Source of the DNA: Rallus limicola
Lineage: Eukaryota > Chordata > Aves > Gruiformes > Rallidae
Length of the DNA: 64,000 bases
Direction of reading: 5' to 3'
NCBI GenBank assembly: GCA_022605955.1
Contig: JAKCOZ010000106.1
Span: 584,501 to 648,500, forward strand
How positions within the stretch are numbered: position 1 is the first letter of the stretch; each line of letters begins with the position of its first letter. Made by a program: the position numbers and the translations under genes. Under the pieces are notes generated by a model, which made no database searches, had not been told where the DNA came from, and was given only the letters and a program-made list of their open reading frames with translations. This document shows, one piece after another, positions 18,481 through 29,200 of the stretch.

Positions 18481-20237
18481 GACACGCGTTGGCAATCAGG
18501 ACATGTGGCAATAATTTCTGTTGCCTGTTGTGTAGTGATATTGAAGGAGCGTTTTAATGCCCCGGCATTCTGGTGAAAAAAGGAATGGCTAAGCCTTGCT
18601 TGAGCAAAAAGATCTGGAAGGATTTGTGCTGTAAGGGTTAATAGGTCAGCTTGTCTGTTTCCTTCTGCAATATAGCCTGGTAAAGTGGTATGCGATCGAA
18701 CATGCATAATAAAATATGGAGTTAGTCTGGAATCCAACAGGGCAATAAGTTCCTGTAACAGATCGAATAAAAGAGGGTTAGAAACATCTCTCAAAACAGC
18801 GGCTTCTGCGCGTTGAACAATGCCGGCAACGTAGGCAGAATCAGTAATTATGTTAAGAGGTTCTGACCATTTGCGAAAAACACGTACAACTGCTGCAACT
18901 TCTACAATTTGAGGCGAGCCTGGTGCTAGAGAAATATCTGAGTTCCATTTTTGGGTTTGTTGGTCCCACCAGATGATGACAGACTTACGAGTTTTTCCGG
19001 ATCCATCTGTAAACACTGTAAAAGCTTCCAAAGGCGTCTCACTTCTCTTTGGTTTCTGTGAAAGTTGAAAGTCAAGGTGTAAAAGTTTATGAGCTGGCAG
19101 GTGAGAAGAGATCTGTCCAGAATAGTCAGCGAGAGCCATGGCAAAGGCGTCCGATTGATGGTATAGCCATGAAAGATAAGTTCTGACTACTGGCAGGTAT
19201 ATGTGTGTAAAGTCAATGCCTGCCAAAGCTAGCAGTCGTTGTCGTGCTTTAAGGATCAGAGAGGCAAACATTTCATGCTGCGCAAATATAGTTTTTGAGG
19301 GTTGATGTGATAAAAATATCCACTCAATAATTAACAATGGGTCTTTTTGCGCAATATCCCATTGGAAGATGAGGGCATATGGCTGTCTTGTGGGATTTAA
19401 AATTGTTAGATAAAATGGAAGGTCTGGATCACAACGGTGTGCCTGTCTAGATTCAATAGCTTCAGTAACTTTTGTAATGGCCTTCTGAGAAGGTTTGTCC
19501 AATGTTCTTGGAGCACAAATGTTAGTGTCTCCTTTCAAAAGTTTAAAAAGAGGATCAAGATCAGAGTTTGTAATTCCTAATAAGGGACGAACCCAGTTTA
19601 TGGTTCCCAGGAGTTTTTGCACATCATTCAAAGTGGCTATTTTTGTGTTTAGGTTAAGTGATTGGGGTGCTATGGTTTTCGATCGTATCAGCCAGCCCAA
19701 ATATTTCCATGGGGATATTGATTGAATTTTTTCAGAGGCAACACAGAATCCAGCTGTATTTACAGCCTTGATGACAAGGGCTACGGCCTTCTGCATGTCT
19801 TTGTCATGAGATGCGGCTACAAGGATGTCGTCCATGTAATGGTATAGCAAAATAGCAGGCATAGATTTTCTGATCGGGCTTAAAATTTTTGCTATATACC
19901 ATTGGCATATTGTTGGACTATTTTTCATTCCTTGTGGCAGCACGATCCAATGGAATCGGCGTAAAGGTTCCTGTACGTTGACGCTTGGAATTGAAAAAGC
20001 AAATTTGGGTGCATCTTGAGGGTGTAAAGGTATGTTAAAAAAGCAATCTTTTAAATCAATTACTGTAAGATGCCAATTCCGAGGTAACATAGTTGGTGAG
20101 GGGAGCCCCGGTTGAAGGGGTCCCATGTCTTCCATAGCGTCATTGATTTTTCTAAGATCATGAAGTAGGCGCCACTTGCCACTTGGTTTTTTGATAACAA
20201 AAACAGGAGAATTCCATGGACTAACAGAGGGTACCAC
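18414..20237 (-). pseudogene. Outer provirus pol: RT, RNase H, integrase N-terminus
   Basis: A 607-codon open frame, the longest in the window. RT of class II (betaretrovirus-like) type: LLHDLRKIN (24-32), catalytic Asp in VIDLKDCFF (D61), LPQGMKNSP (100-108), the YMDD box (134-137) in YHYMDDILVA, and WKYLGWLI (177-184). The thumb and connection follow. RNase H: TDGSG (D411), Glu447, TDSAYV (D466) and RQADLL (D531). The integrase HHCC zinc domain uses H551, H555, C579 and C582. The reading frame is intact, but it continues upstream through a TAG at about 20307-20309 into the protease remnant and downstream into a frameshifted integrase, so the element is defective. Confidence 0.92.
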
Positions 20238-20538
20238 ATTGCCTTTTTGTAATTGTTCTTCTACTAGGTGATTTAGAGCGCGAAGTTTCTCGATAGGAAG
20301 GGGCTACTGATCCACCCAAATAGGGGTATCTGTTTTCCATGTAATTTTCAGAGTGTTGTGCTCCTCAATGGCCCCTCCTAAAAATGTGTTTTTAATGTCA
20401 CTCCCCATTGTGTTAGTACATCACGTCCCCATAAAACCATTGGTATTGGTAAAACAAAGGGTTTAACTGTGGCTATATGCCCTTCAGGGCCTTCAATAGT
20501 GACGGAGTGGAGGCTTTGTCGGCTTGTGCCGGTTCCTC
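20238..20538 (-). pseudogene. Outer provirus protease C-terminus and RT start
   Basis: Minus-strand frame containing a protease C-terminal signature (PIPMVLWGRDVLTQWG) and then the start of RT (PIWVDQ, an in-frame stop, PLPIEKLRALN). The Asp-Thr/Ser-Gly active site of the protease is absent, as is any dUTPase. It directly follows the gag capsid fragment, marking a deletion junction near 20540-20570. Confidence 0.7.
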
Positions 20539-21299
20539 CTACCCCCGCAAGGGCCTGAGGGGTGTCATAATATAAGTATCGAAAACAGACGACAACATAC
20601 TGATAAAGTAGGGAGAAGAAAGACCGTGATCCGTAGCTGTACGACGCAGTTCCTTAATCACAGAAAAAGACAGAGGTTCCCACTGAGCCCCGCGCCCTTG
20701 ATACATGACCGGTGCTACAATTTTTTGTGCCACCTCCAAGTCCCCTTCCCTTAACGCTTGCCGTTTTATTTGGGTCCATACGTTATGTGGGTCAGGGGGG
20801 AACAAATCAGGCTCATCTTCCGAGTCTATAGGACCAGGAACAAAGGGGTCATCCTCAGGAGGGTAATTTACCAATACTCTTTTGTTTGAGGATGGCTTTG
20901 GCATTAATGGAGGTTCGGTTTTGGAGGAAGGGGGCAGCTCCGGTGGGGCTGAAGGAAGGACAGGGGAATCATCCCCATCAGGATCATTTTCGGGCAGTAG
21001 ATTTGCTCGATTTGAGCGCTCTTGTTCCTTTAAAGCTTCGAAAATAATTCTCCACCAAGGGAGTAGTTTCTGTGCTTGGGAGTCGCCCTTTGTGGCTCCG
21101 TCCCATAGTTTAACTCCCACAGTGTCCCATATATTTGTTGTAAAAATATTCGATGCAGTGACGGTAGGAATATTAACTTGGACCCATTTCAAAGTACATT
21201 TAAGATATGGCCCGAAATAGTCTTATCATGTTTTGCCAGTAAGGCTTTCATGAGTTCATAAACGTCCCTTTCCATGGGGGTCGAAGCTTGCCCTCCCAT
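20539..21299 (-). pseudogene. Outer provirus gag (matrix to start of capsid)
   Basis: The start MGGQASTPMERD at 21299 has a myristoylation-type glycine. A frameshift near 21195-21205 moves the frame into 21192-20539, which carries the matrix end (TNIWDTVGVKLWDG), an acidic proline-rich linker, and the start of capsid (WEPLSFSVIKELRR, betaretrovirus-like). Sequence similarity stops soon after HGLSSPYFISML; most of capsid, the major homology region and the nucleocapsid zinc knuckles are missing. Defective. Confidence 0.85.
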
Positions 21300-21462
21300 T
21301 TCGATTACCCGCAGCTCACCTCACTCCGATGAGGGATTGTTAGCCGGCTTCTGCTTCCTTTCAGCAGTTCAATCTCGTAGTTCTGCGGGAGTTGTGACCG
21401 GCTGCCAGACAGGCAGTTTTCCGTTTCTTCGGATTCCGAGCTGTCCGTTCCTTTCGGAGCGA

Positions 21463-21480
21463 ATCACGTCGGGGTCACCA
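21463..21480 (-). other. Primer-binding site, tRNA-Trp (outer provirus)
   Basis: Minus strand TGGTGACCCCGACGTGAT begins two nucleotides after the 5' LTR. This is the tRNA-Trp primer site known from avian alpharetroviruses. It fixes the LTR end at 21483 and the element orientation. Confidence 0.92.
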
Positions 21481-21482
21481 TT

Positions 21483-21846
21483 TGCTGCAACTGAGGGACG
21501 GGACACCGCTTAATGTAAGCATAGTGATCGTTTTATTGTACGCACACAATAGTTTTTATAGTTTCTAGCTACAGAAGAACAAAGCGTGTTCTGTACTGAT
21601 TGGTTAACATAAGATCGTCTCATAGCTGTCTATAAGTCGTAGATGTTGCTAGGGTAGTGTGTTATCTTCGCCTTACTGCTTTAGTTACACAATAATCACA
21701 ACGGAATGTTTTCGCTTCACAAGGTCCTGTGGCGTCCTGCTTATCAGGTCTCCCACAGTTTTCGTCCAACCAAGGCGATCACATCTTGGTCACATCCTTC
21801 ATCGTGTAACTCTTCAGGTGCAGAACCATCTTTTGCTTTTCCCACA
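21483..21846 (-). repeat. 5' LTR of the outer class II provirus
   Basis: 364 bp, TGTGGGAAAAGC to TGCAGCA on the minus strand. The differences from 10283-10645 are scattered substitutions plus one indel near 21613. Its outer edge (21846) is immediately followed by the telomere-like array, with no spacer. Confidence 0.92.
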
Positions 21847-24800
21847 GTTTAGGGTTCGGGTTCAGTTAGGGTTAGGGTTAGGGTTAGTGTTAGGGTTAGG
21901 GTTACGGTTAGGGATAGGTTTAGGGTTCAGTTGGGGTTAAGGTTAGGGTTAGGGTTAGGGTTAGGTTTAGGGTTAGGTTTAGGGTTCAGTTAGCGTTAGG
22001 GTTAGGGTTAGGGTTAGATTTCAGTTAGGGTTATGGTTAGGATTAGGGTAAGGGTTAGGGTTAGGGTTAGTGTTCAGTTAGTGTTAGGGGTAGGGTTAGG
22101 GTAAGGGTTCAGTTAGGGTTAGTGTTAGGGTTAGGCTTCAGTTAGGGTTAGGGTTAGGGTTAGTGTTAGGGTTAGGTTTAGGGTTAGGGTAAGGTTTAGG
22201 GTTCACTTAGGGTTAGGTTTAGGGTTAGGTTTAGGGCTAGGGTTATGTTAAGTGTTAGGGTTCAGTTGGGTTAGGGTTAGGGTTAGGTTTAGGGTTAGGG
22301 TTATGGTTAAGTTTAGGGTTAGGGTTCAGTTAGAATTAGGGTTAGGGTTAGGGTTAGGTTTTAGTTAGGGTTCAATTAGGGTTAGGGTTATGGTTAGCTT
22401 TCAGTTATTGTTACTTTTAGGGTTAGGGTTAGGGTTAGGGTTCAGTTAGGGTACAATTAGGGTTAGGGTTAGGTTTAGGGTTAGGGTAAGGGTTAGGGTT
22501 AGGGTTTAGGTTAGGGTTCAGTTAGGGTTAGGGTTAGGGTTAGGTTAGGATTTGGGTGAGTGTTAAGGTTAGGGTTAGGGTTAAGTTAGGGTTAGCGTTA
22601 GGGTTAGGGTTAGGGTTAAGGCTAGGATTAGGGTTCAGTTAGGATTCGGGTTAGGGTTAGGCTTCGGGTATGGGTTAGGGTTCAGTTATGGTTAGGGTTA
22701 AGTAAGGGTTAGGGTTAGGTTTAGGGTTCAGTTAGGGTTAGGGTTAGAGTTAGGGTTAGGGTTACTGTTAGGGTTAAGTTAGGGTTAGGGTTATGGTTAG
22801 GGTTAGGGTTCAGTTATTGTTAGGGTTAGGGTTAGGGTTAGAGTTAGGGTTAGTTTTAGGGTTCAGTTAGGGTTAGGGTTATTGTTAGGGTTAGGCAAAG
22901 GGTTAGGGTTCGCTTAGGGTTAGGATTAGGGTTATGGTTAGGGTTCAGTTAAGGTTAGGGTTAGGGATAGGGTTAGGGTTCAGTTAGGGTTCAGTTAGGG
23001 ATAGGGTTAGGGTTAGGGTTAGGGATAGGGTTAGGGTTTGGGTTAGGGTTCATTTAGCATTAGGGTTAGGGTTAGAGTTAGGCTTAGGGTTCAGTTTGTG
23101 TTAGGGTTAGGGATAGTGTTAGGGTTCGGGTTTAGTTATGGTTAAGGTTAGGGTTAGGGTTTGGGTTAGGGTTCAGTTAGGGTTAGGGTTAAGGATAGAG
23201 TTATGCTTAGGCTTAGCTTTAGGTTTCAGTTAGGGTTAGGGTAGGGTCAGGGTTAGGGTTCGGGTTCAGTTAGGGTTAGGGTTAGGGGTTAGGGTTAGGG
23301 TTATGGTTAGGGAAAGGATTCAGTTAGGGTTAGGGTTAGGGTTAGGGTTATGGTTAGGTTTAGGGTTAGGATTAAATTAGGGTTAGGGTTAGGGTTAGGA
23401 TTAGTGTTAGGGTTCAATTAGGGTTAGGGTTAGTGATAGGCATAGGGTTAGGGTTAGGGTTCAGTTAGGCTTAGTGTTAGGGTTAGGGTTAGGGTTCAGT
23501 TAAGATTACGGTTAGGGTTAGGGTTCAGTTAGGGTTAGGGTTAGTGTTAGGGTAAAGGATAGGTTAAGGGTTCAGTTAGTGTTAAGGTTAGGGTTAGGTT
23601 TAGGGTTAGGTTTAGGTTTCAGTTAGCGTTAGGGTTAGTGTTAGTGTTAGGGATAGTGTTAGGGTTAGGGTTAGCTTCAGGGCTAGGGTTATGTTAAGGG
23701 TTAGGGTTCAGTTTGGTAAGGGTTAGGTTTAGGGTTAGGGTTAGCTTTAGGGTTAGGGTTAAGTTAGGGTTCGGGTTAGGGTTAGGTTAAGGGTTAGGGT
23801 TAGGATTTAGGTAGGGTTACGGTTAGGTTTAGCGTTAGGGTTTGGGTTCAGTTAGGGTTAGGGTTAGGGTTAGGATTAGGGTTAGAGTTCAGTTAGGGTT
23901 ACAGTTTGGGTTCAATTACGGTTGGGGTTAGGGATAGAGTTAGGGTTCAGTTAGGGTTAGGGTTAGGGTTAGGGTTCAGTTAGGTTTAGGGTTAGGGTTA
24001 GGGTTAGGGTAAGGGTTAGGGTAAGGTTTAGGGTTCAGTTAGGGTTAAGGTTAGGGTTAGGGTTAGGGTGAGTGTTAGGGTTAGGCTTAGGTTTAGGGTT
24101 CAGATAGCGTTAGGGTTATGTTTAGGGTTAGGGTTAGGTTTAGATTTCAGTTAGGTTTAGGGTTAGGATTAGAGTAAGGGTTAGGGTTAGGGTTAGGGTT
24201 AGGGTTAGGTTTGGTTAGGGTTAGGGTTAGGATTACGGTGAGGGTTAAGGTTAGGGTTAGGGTTCAGTTAGGGTTAGGCTTAGGGTTCGTGTTAGGGTTA
24301 GGGTTAACGTTAGTATTAGGGTTCAGTTAGGGTTAGGGTTAGGGTTAGTGTTAGGGTTAGGTTTAGGGTATGGTTTAGGGTTCAGTTAGGGTTAGGTTTA
24401 GGGTTAGGGTTAGGGTTAGAGTTCAGTTAGGATTAGGGTTAGGGTTAGGGTTGGAGTTCAGTAAGGGTTAGAGTTAAGGTTAGGGATAGAGTTATGTTTA
24501 GGCTTAGCGTTAGGGTTCAATTAGGGTTAGCGTTAGGGTTAGGGCAAGGGTTAGGGTTCAGTTAGGGTTAGGGTTAGGAGTTAGTGTTAGGGTTATTGTT
24601 AGGGATAGGATTCGGTTAGGGTTAGGGTTACGGTTAGGGTTTGGGTTAGTGTTAGAGTTTAGTTAGGATTAGGCTTAGGGTTAGGGTTAGAGTTCAGTTA
24701 GGGTTAGAATTAGGGTTAGGGTTTGGTTTAGGGTTAGGGTTAGGGTTAGGGTTCACTTAGGGTTAGGGTTAGAGTTCAGTTAGGGTTAGGGTTAGGGTTA

Positions 24801-26270
24801 GCGTTAGGGTTAGAGTTAAGTTAGGGTTAGAGTTAGGGTAAGGGTTAGGGTTAGGGTTCAGTTAGGGTTAGGGTTAGATTAGGATTAGGGTGAGGGTTAG
24901 GGTTAGCGTTAGTGGTCAGTTAGGGTTAGAGTTAGGGTTATGGTTATGGTTATGGTTCAGTTAGGGTTAGGGTTAGGGTTCAGTTAGGCTTAGGGTTAGG
25001 GGTTAGGGTTATGGTTAGGGTTAGGGTTCAGTTAGGGTTAGGGTTAGGGTACAGTTAGGGTTAGGGTTAGGATTAGGGTAAGGGTTAGGGTTAGTGTTCA
25101 GTTAGGGTTAGGGTTAGGGTTAAGAATAGGATTAGGGTTCAGTTAGGGTTAGGGTTAGGCTTCGGGTATGGGTTAGGGTTCAGTTATGGTCAGGGTTAAG
25201 CTTAGGGTTAGTGTTAGGTTTAGGGTTAGGGTAAGGTTTAGGGTTCAGTTAGGGTTAGGTTTAGAGTTAGGGTTAGGGTTAGGGTTAGGGTTTGGTTTAG
25301 GGTTAGGGTTAGGGTTAGAGTTCAGATAGGGTTAGAATTAGGGTTTGGGTTAGGGTTAGGTTTAGGGTTCAGTTAGGTTTAGGGTTAGGGTTAGGGTTCA
25401 CTTAGGGTTAGGGTTAGGGTTTGGGTGAGGGTTCAGGTAGGGTTACGGTTAGGGTTAAGTATAGAGATATTTTTAGGCTTAGCTTTAGGGTTCAGTTAGG
25501 GTTAGGGTTAGGGTCAGGGTTAGGGTTCAGATAGGGTTAGGGTTATGGTTATGGTTAGGGTTCAGTTAGTGTTCAGTTAGGGTTAGGGTTAGGGTTCAGT
25601 TAGTGTTACGGTTAGGGTTTAGGGTTAGGGTTATGTTTAGGGTTAGGGTTCAGTAAGGGTTAGGTTTAGGGTTAGGGTTAGGGTTAGGTTTAGGGTTCAG
25701 TTATGTTTAGGGTTATGGTTAGGGTTACGGTTCACTTAGGGTTAGGGTTAGGGTTAGGTTTCAGCTGGTGTTAGTTTTAGGGTTAGGGTTAGGTTTCAGT
25801 TATGGTTCAATTAGGGTTAGGGTTAGGAATAGGGTTAGGGTTAGGGTTCAGTTAGGATTAGGGTTAGGGTTACGGTTAGGGTTAGGGTTCAGTTAGGGTT
25901 AGGGTTAGGGTTAGTGTTAGAGTTCAGTTAGGATTAGGGTTAGGGTTAGGGTTAGAGTTCAGTTAGGGTTAGAGTTAGGGTTAGGGTTAGGGTTAGGGTT
26001 TGGTTTAGGGTTAGGGTTAGGGTTAGAGTTCAGATAGGGTTAGAATTAGGGTTTGGGTTAGGGTTAGGTTAGGTTTAGCGTTAGGGTTTGGGTTCAGTTA
26101 GGGTTAGGGTTAGGATTAGTGTTAGAGTTCAGTTAGCGTTAGGGTTAGGGTTAGGGTTAGGGTTCAGATAGGGTTAGGGTTAGGGTTAGGGTTCAGTTAG
26201 GGTTGGGGTTAGGGTTAGGGTTCAGTTAGGGATAGGGTTAGGGTTAGTGTTAGGGTAAGGTTTAGGGTTC

Positions 26271-29200
26271 AGTTAAAGTTAAGGTTAGAGTTAGGGTTAG
26301 TGTTAGGGTTAGATTTAGGGTTCAGTTAGCGTTAGGGTTATGTTTAAGGTTAGGGTTGGGGTTAGGTTTAGGGTTAGAGTTCAGTTAGGGTTAGGGTTAG
26401 GATTAGGGTTAGGGTTAGGGTTAAGGTTAGGATTAGGGTTCAGTTAGGATTAGGGTTAGGGTTAGGCTTCGGGTATGGGTTAGGGTTCAGTTATGGTCAG
26501 GGTTAGGGTTAGGGTTAGTGTTAGGGTTATGGTTAGCGTAAGGTTTAGGGTTCAGCTAGGGTTAGGTTTAGGGTTACGGTTAGGGTTAGGGTTAGGGTTA
26601 GAGTTCAGTTAGGATTATGGTTAGGGTTAGAGTTCAGTTAGGGTCAGAGTTAGGGTTAGGGTTAGGATTAGAGTTTGGGTTAGGGTTCAGTAAGGGTTAG
26701 GGTTAGGGATAGAGTTATGTTTAGGCTTAGCTTTAGGGTTCAGTTAGGGTTAGGGTTAGGAGTTAGGGTTAGGGTTATTGTTAGGGATAGGATTCAGTTA
26801 GGGTTAGGGTTAGGGTTAGGGTTAGTGTTAGAGTTCAGTTAGGATTAGGTTTAGGGTTAGGGTTAGAGTTCAGTTAGGGTTAGAATTAGGGTTAGGGTTA
26901 TGGTTTGGTTTAGGGTTAGGGTTAGAGTTCAGATAGGGTTAGAATTAGGGTTTGGGTTAGAGTTCAGTTAGGGTAAGGGTTAGGGTTTGGTTTAGGGTTA
27001 GGGTTAGGTTTAGAGTTCAGATAGGGTTAGAATTAGGGTTTGGGTTAGGGTTAGGTTTAGGGTTCAGTTAGATTTAGGGTTAGGGTTCACTTAGGGTTAG
27101 GGTTAGAGTTCAGTTAGGGTTAGGGTTAGGGTTAGAGTTAAGTTAGGGTTAGAGTTAGGGTAAGGGTTAGGGTTAGGGTTAGGTTTCAGTTAGGGTTAGG
27201 GTTAGGTTAGGATTAGGGTGAGCGTTAGGGTTAGTGTTAGTGGTCAGTTAGGGTTAGAGTTAGGGTTATGGTTAGGGTTATGGTTCAGTTAGGGTTAGGG
27301 TTAGGGTTAGTGTTCAGTTAGGGTTAGGGTTAGGGTTAGTGTTAGGGTTCAGTTAGGGTTAGGGTTAGTGTTAGGGTTCAGTTGGGGTTCAGTTAGGGTT
27401 AGGGTTAGGGTTAGGGTTCAGTTAGGTTTAGGGTTAGGGGTTACGGTTAGGGTTATGGTTAGGGTTAGGGTTCAGTTAGGGTTAGAGTTAGGGTTAGGGT
27501 TAGGGTATAGTTAGGTTTAGGGTTACGGTTAGGGTTAGGGTTAGGGTTAGGGTTCGGGTTCAGTTAGGGTTAGTGTTAGGGTTAGTGTTAGGGTTAGGGA
27601 TAGGTTTAGGGTTCAGTTAGGGTTAAGGTTAGGGTTAGGGTTAGGGTTAGAGTTAAGTTAGGGTTAGGGTTAGGATTAGGGTAAGGGTTAGGTTTAGGGT
27701 AAGGGTTCAGTTAGGGTTAGGGTTAGGGTTATGGTTAGGTTTAGGGTTAGAGATCAGTTAGGGTTAGGGTTAGCGTTAGGGTTAGAGTTAAGTTAGGGTT
27801 AGAGTTAGGGTAAGGGTTAGGGTTAGGGTTAGGGTTCAGTTAGGATTAGGGTGAGGGTTAGGGTTAGTGTTCAGTTAGGGTTAGGGTTAAGGTTAGGATT
27901 AGGGTTCAGTTAGGGTTAGGGTTAGGCTTCGGGTATTGGTAAGGTTTAGGGTTCAGTTAGGGTTAGGTTTAGGGTTAGGGTTAGTGTTAGAGTTCAGTTA
28001 GGATTAGGGTTAGGGTTAGAGTTCAGTTAGGTTTAGAGTTAGGGTTAGGGTTAGGGTTAGGGTTTGGTTTAGGGTTAGGGTTAGAGTTCACTTAGGGTTA
28101 GAATTAGGGTTTGGGTTAGGGTTAGGTTTAGGGTTCAGTTAGGTTTAGGGTTAGGGTTAGGGTTCACTTAGGGTTAGGGTTAGGGTTTGGGTTAGGGTTC
28201 AGGTAGTGTTAGGGTTAGGGTTAAGGATAGAGTTATTGTTAGGCTTAGCTCTAGGGTTCAGTTAGGGTTAGGGTTAGGGTCAGGGTTAGGGTTAGGGTTC
28301 AGTTAGGGTTAGGGTTAGGATTAAATTAGGGTTAGGGTTAGGGTTAGGGTTCAGTTAGGGTTAGGGTTCAGATAGGGTTAGGGTTAGGGTTAGGGTTCAG
28401 TTAGGGTTGGGGTTAGGGTTAGGGTTCAGTTAGGGATACGGTTAGGGTTAGTGTTAGGGTAAGGTTTAGGGTTCAGTTAAAGTTAAGGTTAGAGTTAGGG
28501 TTAGTGTTAGGGTTAGATTTAGGGTTCAGTTAGCGTTAGGGTTATGTTTAAGGTTAGGGTTGGGGTTAGGTTTAGGGTTAGAGTTCAGTTAGGGTTAGGG
28601 TTAGGATTAGGGTTAGGGTTAGGGTTAAGGTTAGGATTAGGGTTCAGTTAGGATTAGGGTTAGGGTTAGGCTTCGGGTATGGGTTAGGGTTCAGTTATGG
28701 TCAGGGTTAGGGTTAGGGTTAGTGTTAGGGTTATGGTTAGCGTAAGGTTTAGGGTTCAGCTAGGGTTAGGTTTAGGGTTACGGTTAGGGTTAGGGTTAGG
28801 GTTAGAGTTCAGTTAGGATTATGGTTAGGGTTAGAGTTCAGTTAGGGTCAGAGTTAGGGTTGGGGTTAGGATTAGAGTTTGGGTTAGGGTTCAGTAAGGG
28901 TTAGGGTTAGGGATAGAGTTATGTTTAGGCTTAGCTTTAGGGTTCAGTTAGGGTTAGGGTTAGGAGTTAGGGTTAGGGTTATTGTTAGGGATAGGATTCA
29001 GTTAGGGTTAGGGTTAGGGTTAGGGTTAGTGTTAGAGTTCAGTTAGGATTAGGTTTAGGGTTAGGGTTAGAGTTCAGTTAGGGTTAGAATTAGGGTTAGG
29101 GTTATGGTTTGGTTTAGGGTTAGGGTTAGAGTTCAGATAGGGTTAGAATTAGGGTTTGGGTTAGAGTTCAGTTAGGGTAAGGGTTAGGGTTTGGTTTAGG

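Larger units (their letters stand above)
10283..21846 (-). mobile_element. Class II ERV provirus (outer), tRNA-Trp primer
   Basis: A minus-strand provirus bounded by two related LTRs (21483-21846 upstream, 10283-10645 downstream), with primer site, gag, pro remnant, pol, env, polypurine tract. Gag and RT resemble betaretroviruses, while env resembles the alpharetrovirus type, so it is class II with a possible mosaic origin. By eye the two LTRs differ at about 14-16 of ~363 positions (~4%), pointing to an old insertion. Gag to pro carries a large deletion, env carries a frameshift and an in-frame stop, and env is split by a younger provirus (10780-16689). The flanks (ctgcct at left, gtttag at right) do not form a target duplication. 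Confidence 0.93.
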
